A stretch of DNA of 64,000 nucleotides from Bosea vaviloviae. Lineage in GTDB: Bacteria > Pseudomonadota > Alphaproteobacteria > Rhizobiales > Beijerinckiaceae. The notes beneath the pieces were generated by a model. The model made no database searches, was not told the DNA's origin, and was given only the letters and a program-made list of their open reading frames with translations. The stretch's first letter is position 1; each line of letters begins with the position of its first letter. Below are positions 47,962-56,982 of the stretch, piece by piece. The position numbers and the translations under genes are program-made. The stretch lies in NCBI RefSeq assembly GCF_001741865.1, contig NZ_CP017147.1:4517001-4581000 (forward strand), read 5' to 3'.

Positions 47962-48669
47962 GCCGGAACCGAGCGCCACGGCGCTGAGATGGACGCTGCC
48001 GATCGCCAGCCCGAAGCCGATCAACCCGAGCGCGCTGTTGGCGATGACGGCCGCCATGGCCGGCCCACCGATGCGCGGCTGCAGCATCGCGATCATGCTC
48101 GACAGCACGATCGGGAACGCCGCGAGCACGCCAGACCAGGCCGGGCCGACATGGCTGCTGACAGTGGTGACGGTGCCCGCCAGCATGGCGACAGCGCCCG
48201 CGCGCAGCGGGATCGCGTACCAAGGCCGGGCCGACACCGCCTTCGGCCGCGCCGCGAGATAGGGCCGGAACAGCAGGTGCAGCGCGCCGAAGCCGACGAC
48301 CGTGGCGCAGACCAGAACGATGAAGGACGGCTCGAGCGCCCGCAGCATCATCGCGGCCACCAACCAGGCCGCCAGCGCCGCACCAAGGCTGAGCAACGTG
48401 CCAAAGCGCTGCGCCAGCAGGACATAGGCCAGCGACAACCCGGTATTGGCGAGATTGGCGGACATGCTGCCAAGCGCGCCGGCCGCCAGGAAAGCGGGCT
48501 CGTGCTCCAGCGCGAGGAAGACATAGACCGGTCCCGCCGAGATCGGCAGCGTCGCGATCATCGCCGCGACCATCGGCCCGGAACGCTCGGCCAGCAGCGA
48601 ACAGCCAACGACGACCGACGCTGCGACCGCCATCTTGGCGAAGAGCAGGACGAACCAGGGGTCGATCAC
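47884..48669 (-). CDS. integral membrane protein of unknown function with internal repeat
   Basis: A 261-residue protein with about eight membrane helices. The GTG start overlaps the tgt stop (GTGA), so it is coupled to tgt. Two similar stretches, [20 protein letters not shown] (about 24-43) and [19 protein letters not shown] (about 162-180), suggest an internal duplication of a four-helix unit. I do not recognise the family. Its 3' end overlaps the DMT transporter gene by 78 bp on the other strand. Confidence 0.75.
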   Translation of the reverse strand: MIDPWFVLLFAKMAVAASVVVGCSLLAERSGPMVAAMIATLPISAGPVYVFLALEHEPAFLAAGALGSMSANLANTGLSLAYVLLAQRFGTLLSLGAALAAWLVAAMMLRALEPSFIVLVCATVVGFGALHLLFRPYLAARPKAVSARPWYAIPLRAGAVAMLAGTVTTVSSHVGPAWSGVLAAFPIVLSSMIAMLQPRIGGPAMAAVIANSALGLIGFGLAIGSVHLSAVALGSGLSLALGLAICIVWNLGLMRLKRGRG

Positions 48670-49832
48670 GCCGGCTCGCCGGCGGGCTCTCCCCGCGCCC
48701 AGCCTTCCTTGGTCTCGGCAATGAAATCCTGGAGCCGCCCTTGCGCGATCGCGGCGCGCAGGCCCGCCATCAGATCCTGATAATAAGCGAGATTGACCCA
48801 GGTCAGCAGCATCTTGCCGAGCATCTCCTCGGCCTTGACGAGGTGGTGGAGATAGGCGCGCGCATAGCCATTCGCAGCCTGGCAGGACGATTGCGGGTCG
48901 ATCGGCCGCGGATCCTCGGCATGCTTGGCGTTCTTCAGGTTCATCCGGCCAAAGCGCGTGAAGATCTGGCCGTGGCGGCCGGCGCGCGTCGGCATCACGC
49001 AGTCGAACATGTCGATGCCGCGCGAGACCGCCTCGACGAGATCGTCGGGCGTGCCGACGCCCATCAGATAGCGCGGCTTCTCCACTGGTAGATGCGGCTC
49101 GACCGTCTCGATCATCGCCAGCATGATGTCTTGCGGTTCGCCGACGGCGAGGCCGCCGATGGCGTAGCCCTTGAGATCCATGGCGACGAGTTCGCGCGCA
49201 CTCTCGACCCTGAGCGCCGGCACCACCCCGCCCTGGACGATGCCGAAGAGCGCCCGCCCTGCCGGATTGCCGAAGGCTGTCTTGCAACGCTCGGCCCAGC
49301 GCAGCGACAAGCGCATCGCCTTTTCCGCCACCTTGTCCTCGCAAGGCAGCGAGACGCATTCGTCGAGCTGCATCACGATGTCGGAGCCGAGCAGGTTCTG
49401 GATCTCGACCGAGCGCTCGGGCGTGAGCACATGCTTCGAACCGTCGATATGCGACTGGAAGGTGACGCCCTCCTCCGTCAGCTTGCGCAGCTGGGAGAGC
49501 GACATCACCTGGAAGCCGCCGGAATCGGTCAGGATCGGGTGCGGCCAGTTCATGAATTTGTGCAGGCCGCCGAGCTTCGCCACGCGCTCCGCGCCCGGCC
49601 GCAGCATCAGATGATAGGTGTTGCCGAGCACCACATCGGCGCCGAGCGCCTTGACCTGTTCGGGATACATGCCCTTGACGGTCGCGGCGGTGCCGACCGG
49701 CATGAAGGCGGGCGTCCGAATGACGCCGCGCGGCATGCGAATCTCGCCGGTGCGGGCGGCGCCGTCGCGGGCGGCGAGATGGAAGCTGAAATCGGACCTG
49801 CTGGCGTCGGTCGTGATGGTGTCGGTTGTCAT
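48666..49832 (-). CDS. tgt: queuine/preQ1 tRNA-ribosyltransferase Tgt
   Basis: A 388-residue TIM-barrel enzyme exchanging guanine for preQ1 at tRNA position 34. Catalytic residues are present: Asp103 ([10 protein letters not shown]) and Asp277 ([10 protein letters not shown]). The zinc site is altered. Family proteins have C-x-C-x2-C before YSRAYLHH, but here it reads [16 protein letters not shown], with Ser315, Cys317 and Ala320, so two of three Cys ligands are lost. It is followed by a coupled membrane-protein gene. queF at 43462 makes its substrate. Confidence 0.95.
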   Translation of the reverse strand: MTTDTITTDASRSDFSFHLAARDGAARTGEIRMPRGVIRTPAFMPVGTAATVKGMYPEQVKALGADVVLGNTYHLMLRPGAERVAKLGGLHKFMNWPHPILTDSGGFQVMSLSQLRKLTEEGVTFQSHIDGSKHVLTPERSVEIQNLLGSDIVMQLDECVSLPCEDKVAEKAMRLSLRWAERCKTAFGNPAGRALFGIVQGGVVPALRVESARELVAMDLKGYAIGGLAVGEPQDIMLAMIETVEPHLPVEKPRYLMGVGTPDDLVEAVSRGIDMFDCVMPTRAGRHGQIFTRFGRMNLKNAKHAEDPRPIDPQSSCQAANGYARAYLHHLVKAEEMLGKMLLTWVNLAYYQDLMAGLRAAIAQGRLQDFIAETKEGWARGEPAGEPA

Positions 49833-49892
49833 GGCCAGCGGGTTAGCGCAGCGCGGCCCGCGAAGGAAGTGCCGCCCACGCTCGTCGCCCGT

Positions 49893-50750
49893 TCACGACA
49901 CGCGAGCCAAGGCCGCGACGAGGTGCGCGGCCAGAAGCGTCGCTGCCTGCGGCGGGTTGGCCGCGCAGTGCAATCGGATGTCGGCCTTCGGCAAGGGCGG
50001 CAGACCGTCTTCCGGCTTCAGCATGCGCAGGGTCGGCGGGCAGGTGCCGGCCTTGACGACGGTGACGGCCAGGCCCTGTGCCGCCACGGCCTCGACCGCG
50101 CCGAGGCTGTGGCTGACGAAGGCAAGCCGCCAGCGCAGCCCGGCGCGATCGAGTTCGACCGTCGCCCATTGCCTGAACAGGCAGCCTTGCGGATAGAGCG
50201 CGACCGGGAGTGGCCGCTGCACCAGCGCCGAGCGCGTCGCGCCCACGGCCCAGACCGCCTGCTCGTGCCGAAGAAAGGTCCCGCCGCCCTGTCCCTGCGG
50301 ATGCATCGCGATGACGAGATCGAACGCATCGCCCAGACGCTCCGTCATGGTCCCGGTCAAACCCGTCTGCATCTCGACCTGGATGCGCGGATAGAGCGCG
50401 GCAAAACTCGCCAGCAGCGGCGGTATGACGAGCGTGCCATAATCATCCATGACGCCAAGTCGGACCTGGCCCTCCAGGCGATGCTCGGTCAGCCGCGCGA
50501 CCGCTTCCGCGTTGATGGCCAGGATTTGCCGCGCATAGCCGATCAGCGCTTCGCCGGGAGCGCTCAGCTCGACATGCACCGTGCTGCGGACGAGGAGTTC
50601 CGACCCGAGCCGATCCTCCAGCCGCTTGACCTGCATGCTGACCGCCGACTGGGTGCGGTTGAGCTGCGACGCGGCGCGCGTGAACGAACGCAGCTCCGCG
50701 ACCGCGACGAATGCCTGCAGCAGATCAGGGTCGAGCTTCGCGACACTCAT
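49893..50750 (-). CDS. LysR-family transcriptional regulator
   Basis: A 285-residue regulator with an N-terminal HTH (SFTRAASQLNRTQSAVSMQV, about 18-37) and an effector domain starting near 92 (GQVRLGVMDDYGTLVIPPLL). It is divergent from a DMT transporter gene with 92 bp between start codons, so it probably controls that exporter. The ATG at 50750 is the only good start. Confidence 0.92.
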   Translation of the reverse strand: MSVAKLDPDLLQAFVAVAELRSFTRAASQLNRTQSAVSMQVKRLEDRLGSELLVRSTVHVELSAPGEALIGYARQILAINAEAVARLTEHRLEGQVRLGVMDDYGTLVIPPLLASFAALYPRIQVEMQTGLTGTMTERLGDAFDLVIAMHPQGQGGGTFLRHEQAVWAVGATRSALVQRPLPVALYPQGCLFRQWATVELDRAGLRWRLAFVSHSLGAVEAVAAQGLAVTVVKAGTCPPTLRMLKPEDGLPPLPKADIRLHCAANPPQAATLLAAHLVAALARVS

Positions 50751-50842
50751 CAGAACTCCTGATCAAGCTTATACCAGAAATTCCATTCCCTGATTTGTAC
50801 TCTATCCGGCAAAACCGGCCCAACGACAAGTGGAGACTGGCT

Positions 50843-51754
50843 ATGGGCGAGCTTCTTGGAGTTCTGGCGGCGATGCTGTCGAGCGCGATCGGAGGCACCT
50901 CGATCGCGGCGACGCGCTTTGTCGTCGGCCAGACCGATCCGATGACGCTTGGCGCGCTTCGCTTCGGCATCGGCTTTCTCGGGCTTCTGCCACTGGCATT
51001 GCTCCAGACGGAAGCCTGGCCCGCGCGCCGCGACTGGCTTCTGGTCGCCGGGCTGGGGGCGCTGTTCTTCGGGTTGTTTCCAATCCTCTTCAACGCCTCG
51101 CTGATCTTCACCACGGCGGCGCGGGGGGCGTTGGCTCTCTCGACCTTGCCGCTGCTGACGATGGTCGTCGGCGCGGCGCTCGGGGTCGAGCCGATGACCT
51201 GGCGAAAAACGATCGGCGTCCTGATCGCGATGGCTGGCGTGGCGCTGGCGCTGGTCACCGGCCTGTCCAGCGCGCCGGCCGAGGCCTGGCGGGGCGACCT
51301 GCTGATGATGGCGGCGGCGCTGTGCATGGCGTTCTACAGCGTCTGGTCAAAACCACTGATCGCGCGCTCCGGTCCGACGACCTTCACGACGATGGCCATG
51401 GCCGTCGGTGCCGTCGGCCTGATCGGCCTTTCCGCCATGACGGGTGGCCTGCATCGGCTGGCCGACACTGGGCCGGCGCAGTGGCTCGCCTTCGCCTATG
51501 TTGGACTGATCGGCAGCGCGCTGGCCTTCTTTCTCTGGTCCTTCGCGCTCGGACGCACGACGCCAACGCGCGTCGCGGTCTCGGTTACGGTCAACCCGGT
51601 CAGCGCCGCCATCGCCGGCGCTCTGCTTCTCGGCGAGCCGATCGGCTGGCACGTCATCGTCGGACTAGCGGCGGTTCTATTCGGAATCGGGATCGCATCG
51701 GGGGCGAAGCGAAAGAAGGCCGACGCGGCTCGTTCACCTCTGCCGGCCGCCTGA
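50843..51754 (+). CDS. EamA/DMT-superfamily transporter
   Basis: A 303-residue, ten-helix exporter-like protein with two EamA repeats (about 1-135 and 150-285); the second ends with LLLGEPIGWHVIVGLAAVLF. The sequence GGTSIAATRFVVGQTDPMTL is typical of the family. GGAGA precedes ATG 50843. It is divergent from a LysR gene, a common arrangement for amino-acid or metabolite efflux. Confidence 0.9.
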   Translation: MGELLGVLAAMLSSAIGGTSIAATRFVVGQTDPMTLGALRFGIGFLGLLPLALLQTEAWPARRDWLLVAGLGALFFGLFPILFNASLIFTTAARGALALSTLPLLTMVVGAALGVEPMTWRKTIGVLIAMAGVALALVTGLSSAPAEAWRGDLLMMAAALCMAFYSVWSKPLIARSGPTTFTTMAMAVGAVGLIGLSAMTGGLHRLADTGPAQWLAFAYVGLIGSALAFFLWSFALGRTTPTRVAVSVTVNPVSAAIAGALLLGEPIGWHVIVGLAAVLFGIGIASGAKRKKADAARSPLPAA

Positions 51755-51898
51755 TCCCGGAACGGGCTTGCGCGCCGACCCTGTCCCGCATGCCGGCTCC
51801 GGCGTCACGGCTCCGTCATCGCAGCCGCTTAACACTGCATTGCGGGTAGGGCCGCGATCGGTCTTGCGCCCGCTTTCGTCGGTCGCAGGGAGTTCGCG

Positions 51899-52942
51899 AT
51901 GAAGCTTTTGGCCACTGTCGTTCTCGCGGGTGCGCTGGTCGCATCCTCGGTCTCACCCGGCCGGGCGGAGCCCCTGACCGGCGCGGGCTCGACCTTTGCC
52001 TTCCCGATCATCGGCAAATGGGCGCAGAATTACAGGATCGCCAAATCGGACGGGGCCGAGATGGTCCCGCTCGATATCGGCGTCGATTACGAGCCGGTCG
52101 GCTCGCTCGGCGGCGAGGTTCGCGTGACCCAGCGCGCCACCGATTTCGGCACGAGCGACCGGCCACTCTCGCCCGAGGAGTTGACCCGGACGGCCCTCAT
52201 CCAGTTCCCGATCGTGATGGGCGGCATCGTGCCCGTCGTGAACATCGACGGCGTTGGTCCCGGCCAGATCAGATTCACCGGAGCGCTGCTCGCCGACATC
52301 TATCTCGGCAAGGTCAAGCGCTGGTCCGACCCCGCGATTGCGGCCGTCAATCCCGGTCTCAAGCTACCCGACGCCGCGATCAACGTGATCTACCGCTCGG
52401 ACGGCTCGGGCACGACGTTCAACTGGACCGACTACCTCGCCAAGGTCAGCCCCGAATGGCGCGACCGGATCGGCGCCAACACGCAAGTCGCCTGGCCGAC
52501 CGGCGCCGGAGCGGAACGGACGCAGGGCGTCGCGGGCGCCATCGCGCGGATCAGGAATTCGATCGGTTACATCGAGCTCGGCCAAGTACTGCGCGCCTCG
52601 TTGGCCTACGGGCTGGTGCAGAACAAGTCCGGCAACTTCATCAAGGCCGACGCCGCGAGCCTGCAAGCTGCCGCCGCCAGCGCCGAATGGGGCTCGACCA
52701 GGGATTTCGCGCTGATGCTGACCGACGCGCCCGGCGCCCAGGCCTACCCGATCGTCGCGACCACCTTCGCGCTGGTGCCGAAGCCGCAGACGCCGCGCAC
52801 CCGCGAGGTCCTGAATTTCTTCCGCCTCTCGCTCGATACAGGCGGCGCCGACGCGACGGCGCTCGGCTATGTGCCTTTGCCGGACGCTCTGGTGAAGCAG
52901 GTCAAGGACTACTGGGCGGCGAGCCTCAAGCCCGCGAGCTGA
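51899..52942 (+). CDS. pstS: phosphate ABC transporter substrate-binding protein PstS (orphan)
   Basis: A 347-residue periplasmic phosphate-binding protein with a signal peptide (LLATVVLAGALVASSVSPGRA). Phosphate-binding signatures are GAGSTFAFPIIGKWA (about 25-39), TDFGTSDRPLS and RSDGSGTTFNWTDYL. No pstC, pstA or pstB follows; the next gene is convergent with a 17-bp overlap. It may serve a transporter encoded elsewhere or sense phosphate. Confidence 0.92.
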   Translation: MKLLATVVLAGALVASSVSPGRAEPLTGAGSTFAFPIIGKWAQNYRIAKSDGAEMVPLDIGVDYEPVGSLGGEVRVTQRATDFGTSDRPLSPEELTRTALIQFPIVMGGIVPVVNIDGVGPGQIRFTGALLADIYLGKVKRWSDPAIAAVNPGLKLPDAAINVIYRSDGSGTTFNWTDYLAKVSPEWRDRIGANTQVAWPTGAGAERTQGVAGAIARIRNSIGYIELGQVLRASLAYGLVQNKSGNFIKADAASLQAAAASAEWGSTRDFALMLTDAPGAQAYPIVATTFALVPKPQTPRTREVLNFFRLSLDTGGADATALGYVPLPDALVKQVKDYWAASLKPAS

Positions 52943-53282
52943 GCGCCGCCTCATAGATCTCCGGCTTGAAGCCCACCAGCGTCTTGCCGCCGAGATCGAG
53001 TACCGGGCGCTTGATCATCGAGGGTTGGGCTAGCATCAGCGTGATCGCCTTCCCGGCATCCAGCCCCTGCTTGTCGACATCGGGCAGGGCGCGAAAGGTC
53101 GTGCCGGCGCGGTTGAGCACGGTTTCCCAGCCATGCTCCTGAACCCAGCGCGCCAGGGAGATGCGGTCTATGCCGCTCGCCTTGTAGTCGTGGAAGGCAT
53201 GAGCGACGCCCCGCGCCTCCAGCCAGCTGCGCGCCTTCTTCATCGTGTCGCAGTTCTTGATGCCGTAGATCGTGATCGTCAT
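52926..53282 (-). CDS. ArsC/Spx-like reductase family protein (YffB type)
   Basis: A 118-residue thioredoxin-fold protein. YGIKNCDTMKKARSWLEARG (residues 5-24) has a single N-terminal Cys in the N-C-D-T motif of the YffB-like ArsC branch, linked to glutathione-dependent thiol reduction. KRPVLDLGGKTLVGFKPEIY near the C-terminus is typical. It lies 17 bp downstream of the deformylase-like gene on the same strand. Confidence 0.88.
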   Translation of the reverse strand: MTITIYGIKNCDTMKKARSWLEARGVAHAFHDYKASGIDRISLARWVQEHGWETVLNRAGTTFRALPDVDKQGLDAGKAITLMLAQPSMIKRPVLDLGGKTLVGFKPEIYEAALSSRA

Positions 53283-53299
53283 ATCCGCCTCGAATCCCT

Positions 53300-53797
53300 T
53301 CAGCGCCGCGCCAGTTTCTCATAGCGCTTGATCAAGCGCTCGCGCTTCAGGCGCGAAAGCCTGTGAATCCAGAACATGCCGTCGAGCTGGTCGATCTCGT
53401 GCTGGAGGCAGACCGCGAGCAAACCCTCCGTATCCTCGGAGCGCTCATTGCCGTCCTGGTCCCGGTAGCGGACCGACAGTTTTGCATGCCGTTCGACCTC
53501 CTCGGTCACGCCGGGCATGGAAATACTGCCCTCCTCATGCTGGAGCATCTCCTGGGAAGCCTGGACGATCTCAGGATTGATATAGACTCGGACGCCATCC
53601 GCAGCCGACAGCTCGATCACGACGACGCGCCGTGCATTGCCGATATGCGGGGCCGTGATGCCGATGCCGGGAGCCGCCCGCATCGTGTCGATGAGATCCG
53701 TGACGAGCGCGCCGAGTTCATCGTCGAAATCGACGACCGACTCGGCTGTCAAACGCAGCCGCGCATCGGGATAGCTGACGATCGCCCGCACCGTCAT
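53300..53797 (-). CDS. peptide-deformylase-like protein lacking metal ligands
   Basis: A 165-residue protein with the deformylase fold. Motif 1 reads GIGITAPHIG (normally GxGxAAxQ). Motif 2 reads EGSISMPG, so the metal-binding Cys is Ser91. Motif 3 reads QHEIDQLDG: His133 and Glu134 remain, but the second His is Gln137. Two of three metal ligands are lost, so normal N-formyl-Met hydrolysis is doubtful. It may be a pseudoenzyme or have another role. A genuine Def presumably lies elsewhere in the genome. Confidence 0.88.
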   Translation of the reverse strand: MTVRAIVSYPDARLRLTAESVVDFDDELGALVTDLIDTMRAAPGIGITAPHIGNARRVVVIELSAADGVRVYINPEIVQASQEMLQHEEGSISMPGVTEEVERHAKLSVRYRDQDGNERSEDTEGLLAVCLQHEIDQLDGMFWIHRLSRLKRERLIKRYEKLARR

Positions 53798-54056
53798 GAC
53801 AAGCCGACCGCTTCGCGTCCACCCGCAAGCCGCATCATCTCACCCTCGTTCGACTGTTCAAGAAGCATCGCAACCTGTTGGAATATCGTACCATCTGAGC
53901 CGGACTGACTGCTTGAGCACGACCGGCGCGGCCACTGCTCCGGTAGCCCTGCCCTCCAGGGCGTCTAGTCGGAACTTCATTGGCGCTCAATAGCCCGGGC
54001 GTTCGTACTGGCAGGCTTTGCAGGGCCAGATTGCTTCAATCTCGCCCCTAGCCGCT

Positions 54057-55217
54057 TCACGCACCGTCGAATTCCTTCCGGAATTTTTCGCTGACCGCGA
54101 CGCTCTCGCGGAACCGACCGATCGAGAAGGGCTCGAGCGGCGTCGATGTCGCTCCCTCGACGATCATTTCGCTCAGGCAAAGCCCGACACCCGGCCCGAT
54201 CTGGAAGCCGTGGCCGCAGAAGCCGAAGGCGTGGAAGAGGCCCGGCATCGTCAGGCTCGGGCCGATCACCGGGATCATATCGGGCAGATAGCCCTCGATT
54301 CCGGACCAGACGCGAATGACGTGGCATTGCGCCAGGATGGGGGCGACCCTGGCGAGCGCGCGCATCGCGGCCAATGTCTTGGCCGGAGGGACGGGCGCGC
54401 GATGATTGACCGGATCGGCCGCCGTGCGCGGATAGCCCGCGAGGATGATATTTCCGCGCGGGATCTGCCGGAAGATCACCGAGCCGTCGACAGACTGGAT
54501 CGAAGGCTCGACCAGATAAGGAAAGGGCTCCGTCACGAATTGCGGCGGGCCGGCCGGGATGATCGGCGCGGTCTCGCCGAAGCGCTCGGCGATCGCGACC
54601 GCCCAGGCTCCGGCCGCATTGACGAGAGCACTGCTGCTCCAATGCGCTCCATCGGCCGTCTTCACCGAGAACCCGCCGCTGCTGCGCTCGACATCGGTGA
54701 CGCAGGCGTTCTCGATGATGGTCACGCCCAGCGCTCGTGCGGCGCGCGCGACGGCAGGCGTCACCAGCCTTGGATTGGCCGTCGCGTCGCGCGCCGAGAA
54801 GGTCGCGGCCACCGCCTGCTCGCTCAGCCAGGGCCAGCGCTTGCGCAGATCGGATGGTCCCAGGCGCTCGATGGTGAGGCCATGGGATTCGGAGACCTGC
54901 GCATAGCCTTCGAGCTTCGCTCTCTCCTCGTCGTCATAGGCGAGATAGAGATGTCCAGTCTGCGCGAACTCGCAATCCTCGCCGATCAGCGCCTCGATCT
55001 CCTCCCAGAGCGCCTGCGAGCGCAGCGAGAGCGGATACTGACCGGGAAAGCGGCCCTGGAGCCGCAGATTCCCGAAATTCGTGCCGCTCGATTGCGCGCC
55101 GACGACACCTTTCTCGATCAGGACGACACGCTGCTTGCGCCGGGCCAGGAAGAAGGCGGTCCAGACGCCGATCAAGCCGCCGCCGACGATCACGACATCC
55201 GCCGTATGCCTGCTCAT
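54057..55217 (-). CDS. FAD-dependent amino/imino acid oxidoreductase, DAO-type beta subunit (HcnC/OoxB-like)
   Basis: A 386-residue flavoprotein of the D-amino-acid oxidase family. The N-terminal Rossmann motif is VVIVGGGLIGVWTAFFLA (residues 8-25). It contains GTNFGNLRLQGRFPGQ near the flavin and ends with FGFCGHGFQIGPGVGLCLSE, as in HcnC, OoxB/NoxB and hydroxyproline dehydrogenases. It overlaps the alpha-subunit gene by 4 bp. It is the substrate-oxidising subunit of a three-part enzyme encoded by 56885-54057. Confidence 0.88.
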   Translation of the reverse strand: MSRHTADVVIVGGGLIGVWTAFFLARRKQRVVLIEKGVVGAQSSGTNFGNLRLQGRFPGQYPLSLRSQALWEEIEALIGEDCEFAQTGHLYLAYDDEERAKLEGYAQVSESHGLTIERLGPSDLRKRWPWLSEQAVAATFSARDATANPRLVTPAVARAARALGVTIIENACVTDVERSSGGFSVKTADGAHWSSSALVNAAGAWAVAIAERFGETAPIIPAGPPQFVTEPFPYLVEPSIQSVDGSVIFRQIPRGNIILAGYPRTAADPVNHRAPVPPAKTLAAMRALARVAPILAQCHVIRVWSGIEGYLPDMIPVIGPSLTMPGLFHAFGFCGHGFQIGPGVGLCLSEMIVEGATSTPLEPFSIGRFRESVAVSEKFRKEFDGA

Positions 55218-56587
55218 GGCGCTTCGCCCGCCACGCAGAGCGCGATCGGCTTGACCGGCGCCTGGGCTCGCAGCCGGCCGGCCTGTTCACCTGCGACCCC
55301 GGCTGCGCCCGCGACGATCTCCTGCAGCGCCGGGCCGCAGACACGGCCCTGGCAACGCCCCATGCCGCAGCGTGTCATCGCCTTGACCCGGTTGATCTCG
55401 ACCGGGCCGAGCTGCTGCGCCATCGCCTGCCTGACCTCGCCGATGCGGACCTCCTCGCAGCGGCAGAGCATCACCTCATCCGGCAAGGCGCGGATCTGTG
55501 CGACTGGCCAGGTGAAAGCTTTCGCCAGCCCCTTCTGGAAGCCGCGCAGCCGGGCGAGCCTGCGGCGGAGCTCAAGGCGCGCCCGCTCATCGACCGACTC
55601 GCCAAGGTCGGCGAGCACGGCCATCGCCACGAGCCCGCCACTGGCCTCGGCCGCGTCAGCCCCGCCGATCGCCGCGCCATCGCCGGCGAGATAGAGCCCC
55701 GGCGCGGCGCGCCCATCAGCGTCGCATTGCGGCAGCCAGAGCCGAAAGGCTTCGTCAAAGCGGAGCGTCGCGCCGGCGAGCTCGGCCAGCTGCGTCTCAG
55801 GCTTAAGACCATAGCCCAGCGCAATGGCATCGCAGGAGAAATGTCGCTCGCGCCCGCGCCGATCACGCAGGATCAAGGCTTCGACATGGCCGTCGCCGAC
55901 CACCTCCACCGGTGTCACGCCATGCAGGACGGGCACGCCTGCCAGCATCGCACCGGCGAGATAGGACAGGCCGCGCCACAGCGTGCGCGGCGATTGGGCC
56001 AAGGCCGGCAGCGCCGCCAGCTTGCTCGCGAAAGGCGTGGTGTCGGCAATGGCCACGATCTCGCAGCCAAGCTTGCGGTATTGCGCCGCCGCGAGCGCCA
56101 GCAGAGGCGATGAGCCGAGGAAGGCGACGCGCCGACCGATCAGGCAACCCTGATCCTTGAGCGCGACCTGCGCCCCACCCAGCGTGAACACGCCCGGCAG
56201 CGTCCAGCCGGGAAACGGTGCGACCTTGTCCATGGCGCCGGTTGCAAGAACGAGCACGTCGAAACGCAGCGTCGAGGCAACACCCGCTTGGACCACATGG
56301 AGCATATTGTCCTCGACCGCCCAGACCAGCGTCTGCGGACGGTAGTCGATCAGCGGCAACAGCCTGGCGAAGCGGGCGTGCAGCGCCTCGTATTTGCCGG
56401 CCTCCGTGCCCATCAGCGCCGCCATGTCGAGATCGAGACCGGGCGACGGCCGGCGATAGCCCTGGCCGCCGGCCTGCCGGCCCTCATCGACCAGCACCAC
56501 GCGATGACCATGCGCGCAAAGCCGCTCAGTGGCATTGATGCCGGCCGGTCCGGCGCCGACGACGACGATCTCAGCCACGCAAGACAT
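55214..56587 (-). CDS. NAD(P)/FAD-dependent oxidoreductase, alpha subunit (HcnB/OoxA-like)
   Basis: A 457-residue pyridine-nucleotide-disulfide-type flavoprotein. The N-terminal GxGxxG is IVVVGAGPAGINATERL, and a second nucleotide site lies near VAFLGSSPLLALAAAQY. A C-terminal BFD-like [2Fe-2S] region holds LCRCEEVRIGEV and RCGMGRCQGRVCGP. It is the electron-transfer subunit of HcnABC/opine oxidase-type complexes. Start 56587 (MSCVAEIVVVGAG) is preferred to the longer frame. It overlaps the ferredoxin-like gene by 17 bp. Confidence 0.88.
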   Translation of the reverse strand: MSCVAEIVVVGAGPAGINATERLCAHGHRVVLVDEGRQAGGQGYRRPSPGLDLDMAALMGTEAGKYEALHARFARLLPLIDYRPQTLVWAVEDNMLHVVQAGVASTLRFDVLVLATGAMDKVAPFPGWTLPGVFTLGGAQVALKDQGCLIGRRVAFLGSSPLLALAAAQYRKLGCEIVAIADTTPFASKLAALPALAQSPRTLWRGLSYLAGAMLAGVPVLHGVTPVEVVGDGHVEALILRDRRGRERHFSCDAIALGYGLKPETQLAELAGATLRFDEAFRLWLPQCDADGRAAPGLYLAGDGAAIGGADAAEASGGLVAMAVLADLGESVDERARLELRRRLARLRGFQKGLAKAFTWPVAQIRALPDEVMLCRCEEVRIGEVRQAMAQQLGPVEINRVKAMTRCGMGRCQGRVCGPALQEIVAGAAGVAGEQAGRLRAQAPVKPIALCVAGEAP

Positions 56588-56885
56588 CCGCTTCTGGCGG
56601 CTGGCTGCGCAAGACCATGCCTGCCGACGCATTGGTGGTGCAGGCGCGCAATCGCCCACCCGTATCCGACCAGACCCAACAGTCCTGGCAGGCCCCCATC
56701 AGGCAGAAGCCGGCGCGTGGCTCGCTGCCGAATTCGGTGCGCCGCAAGAACGGGCGCTGCGTCAGCAAAGCGGCGAGCACGCTCTCGCCTTCAGCCGCCT
56801 CCACCGCCTCTCCGTCGAAGTGGAGCGTGATGCGCGGCCCCTGTCGAGACACGGCCCGCACGAACTGGCCGGCGTGATCATCCAT
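56571..56885 (-). CDS. small (2Fe-2S)-binding subunit (HcnA/SoxA-gamma-like)
   Basis: A 104-residue ferredoxin-like protein. The cluster Cys set is in GFCLMGACQDCWVWSD (Cys near 61, 66, 69) with a fourth in RLRACTT. The fold starts with ITLHFDGEAVEAAEGESVLA. It is the first gene of the three-subunit dehydrogenase operon. A 16-bp operator copy lies 20 bp upstream of its ATG. Confidence 0.88.
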   Translation of the reverse strand: MDDHAGQFVRAVSRQGPRITLHFDGEAVEAAEGESVLAALLTQRPFLRRTEFGSEPRAGFCLMGACQDCWVWSDTGGRLRACTTNASAGMVLRSQPPEADVLRG

Positions 56886-56904
56886 CCCCGTCTCCGCGCC
56901 ATTC

Positions 56905-56920
56905 TATTACGATGCAATAA
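56905..56920. promoter_or_regulatory. probable IclR operator, copy 1 (dehydrogenase operon)
   Basis: TATTACGATGCAATAA, an imperfect dyad of the form ATTAC-N3-GCAAT in a strongly AT-rich patch. Its reverse complement recurs exactly at 57893-57908. It lies 20 bp upstream of the first gene of the dehydrogenase operon, at promoter position. Confidence 0.65.
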
Positions 56921-56982
56921 AATAATGCGGATGATGATAGTCGCGTCGTCAGCCTGTCAAGCCGCGTGCCGCGCAGCCCCCC

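Noticed and set aside
47884..49359. 491-codon minus-strand frame extending the membrane protein upstream
   Set aside because: The upstream half is tgt read out of frame; the GTG overlapping the tgt stop is the natural start.
49092..50762. 556-codon open frame on the plus strand across tgt and the LysR gene
   Set aside because: It runs antisense through two well-supported genes and has no recognisable domain.
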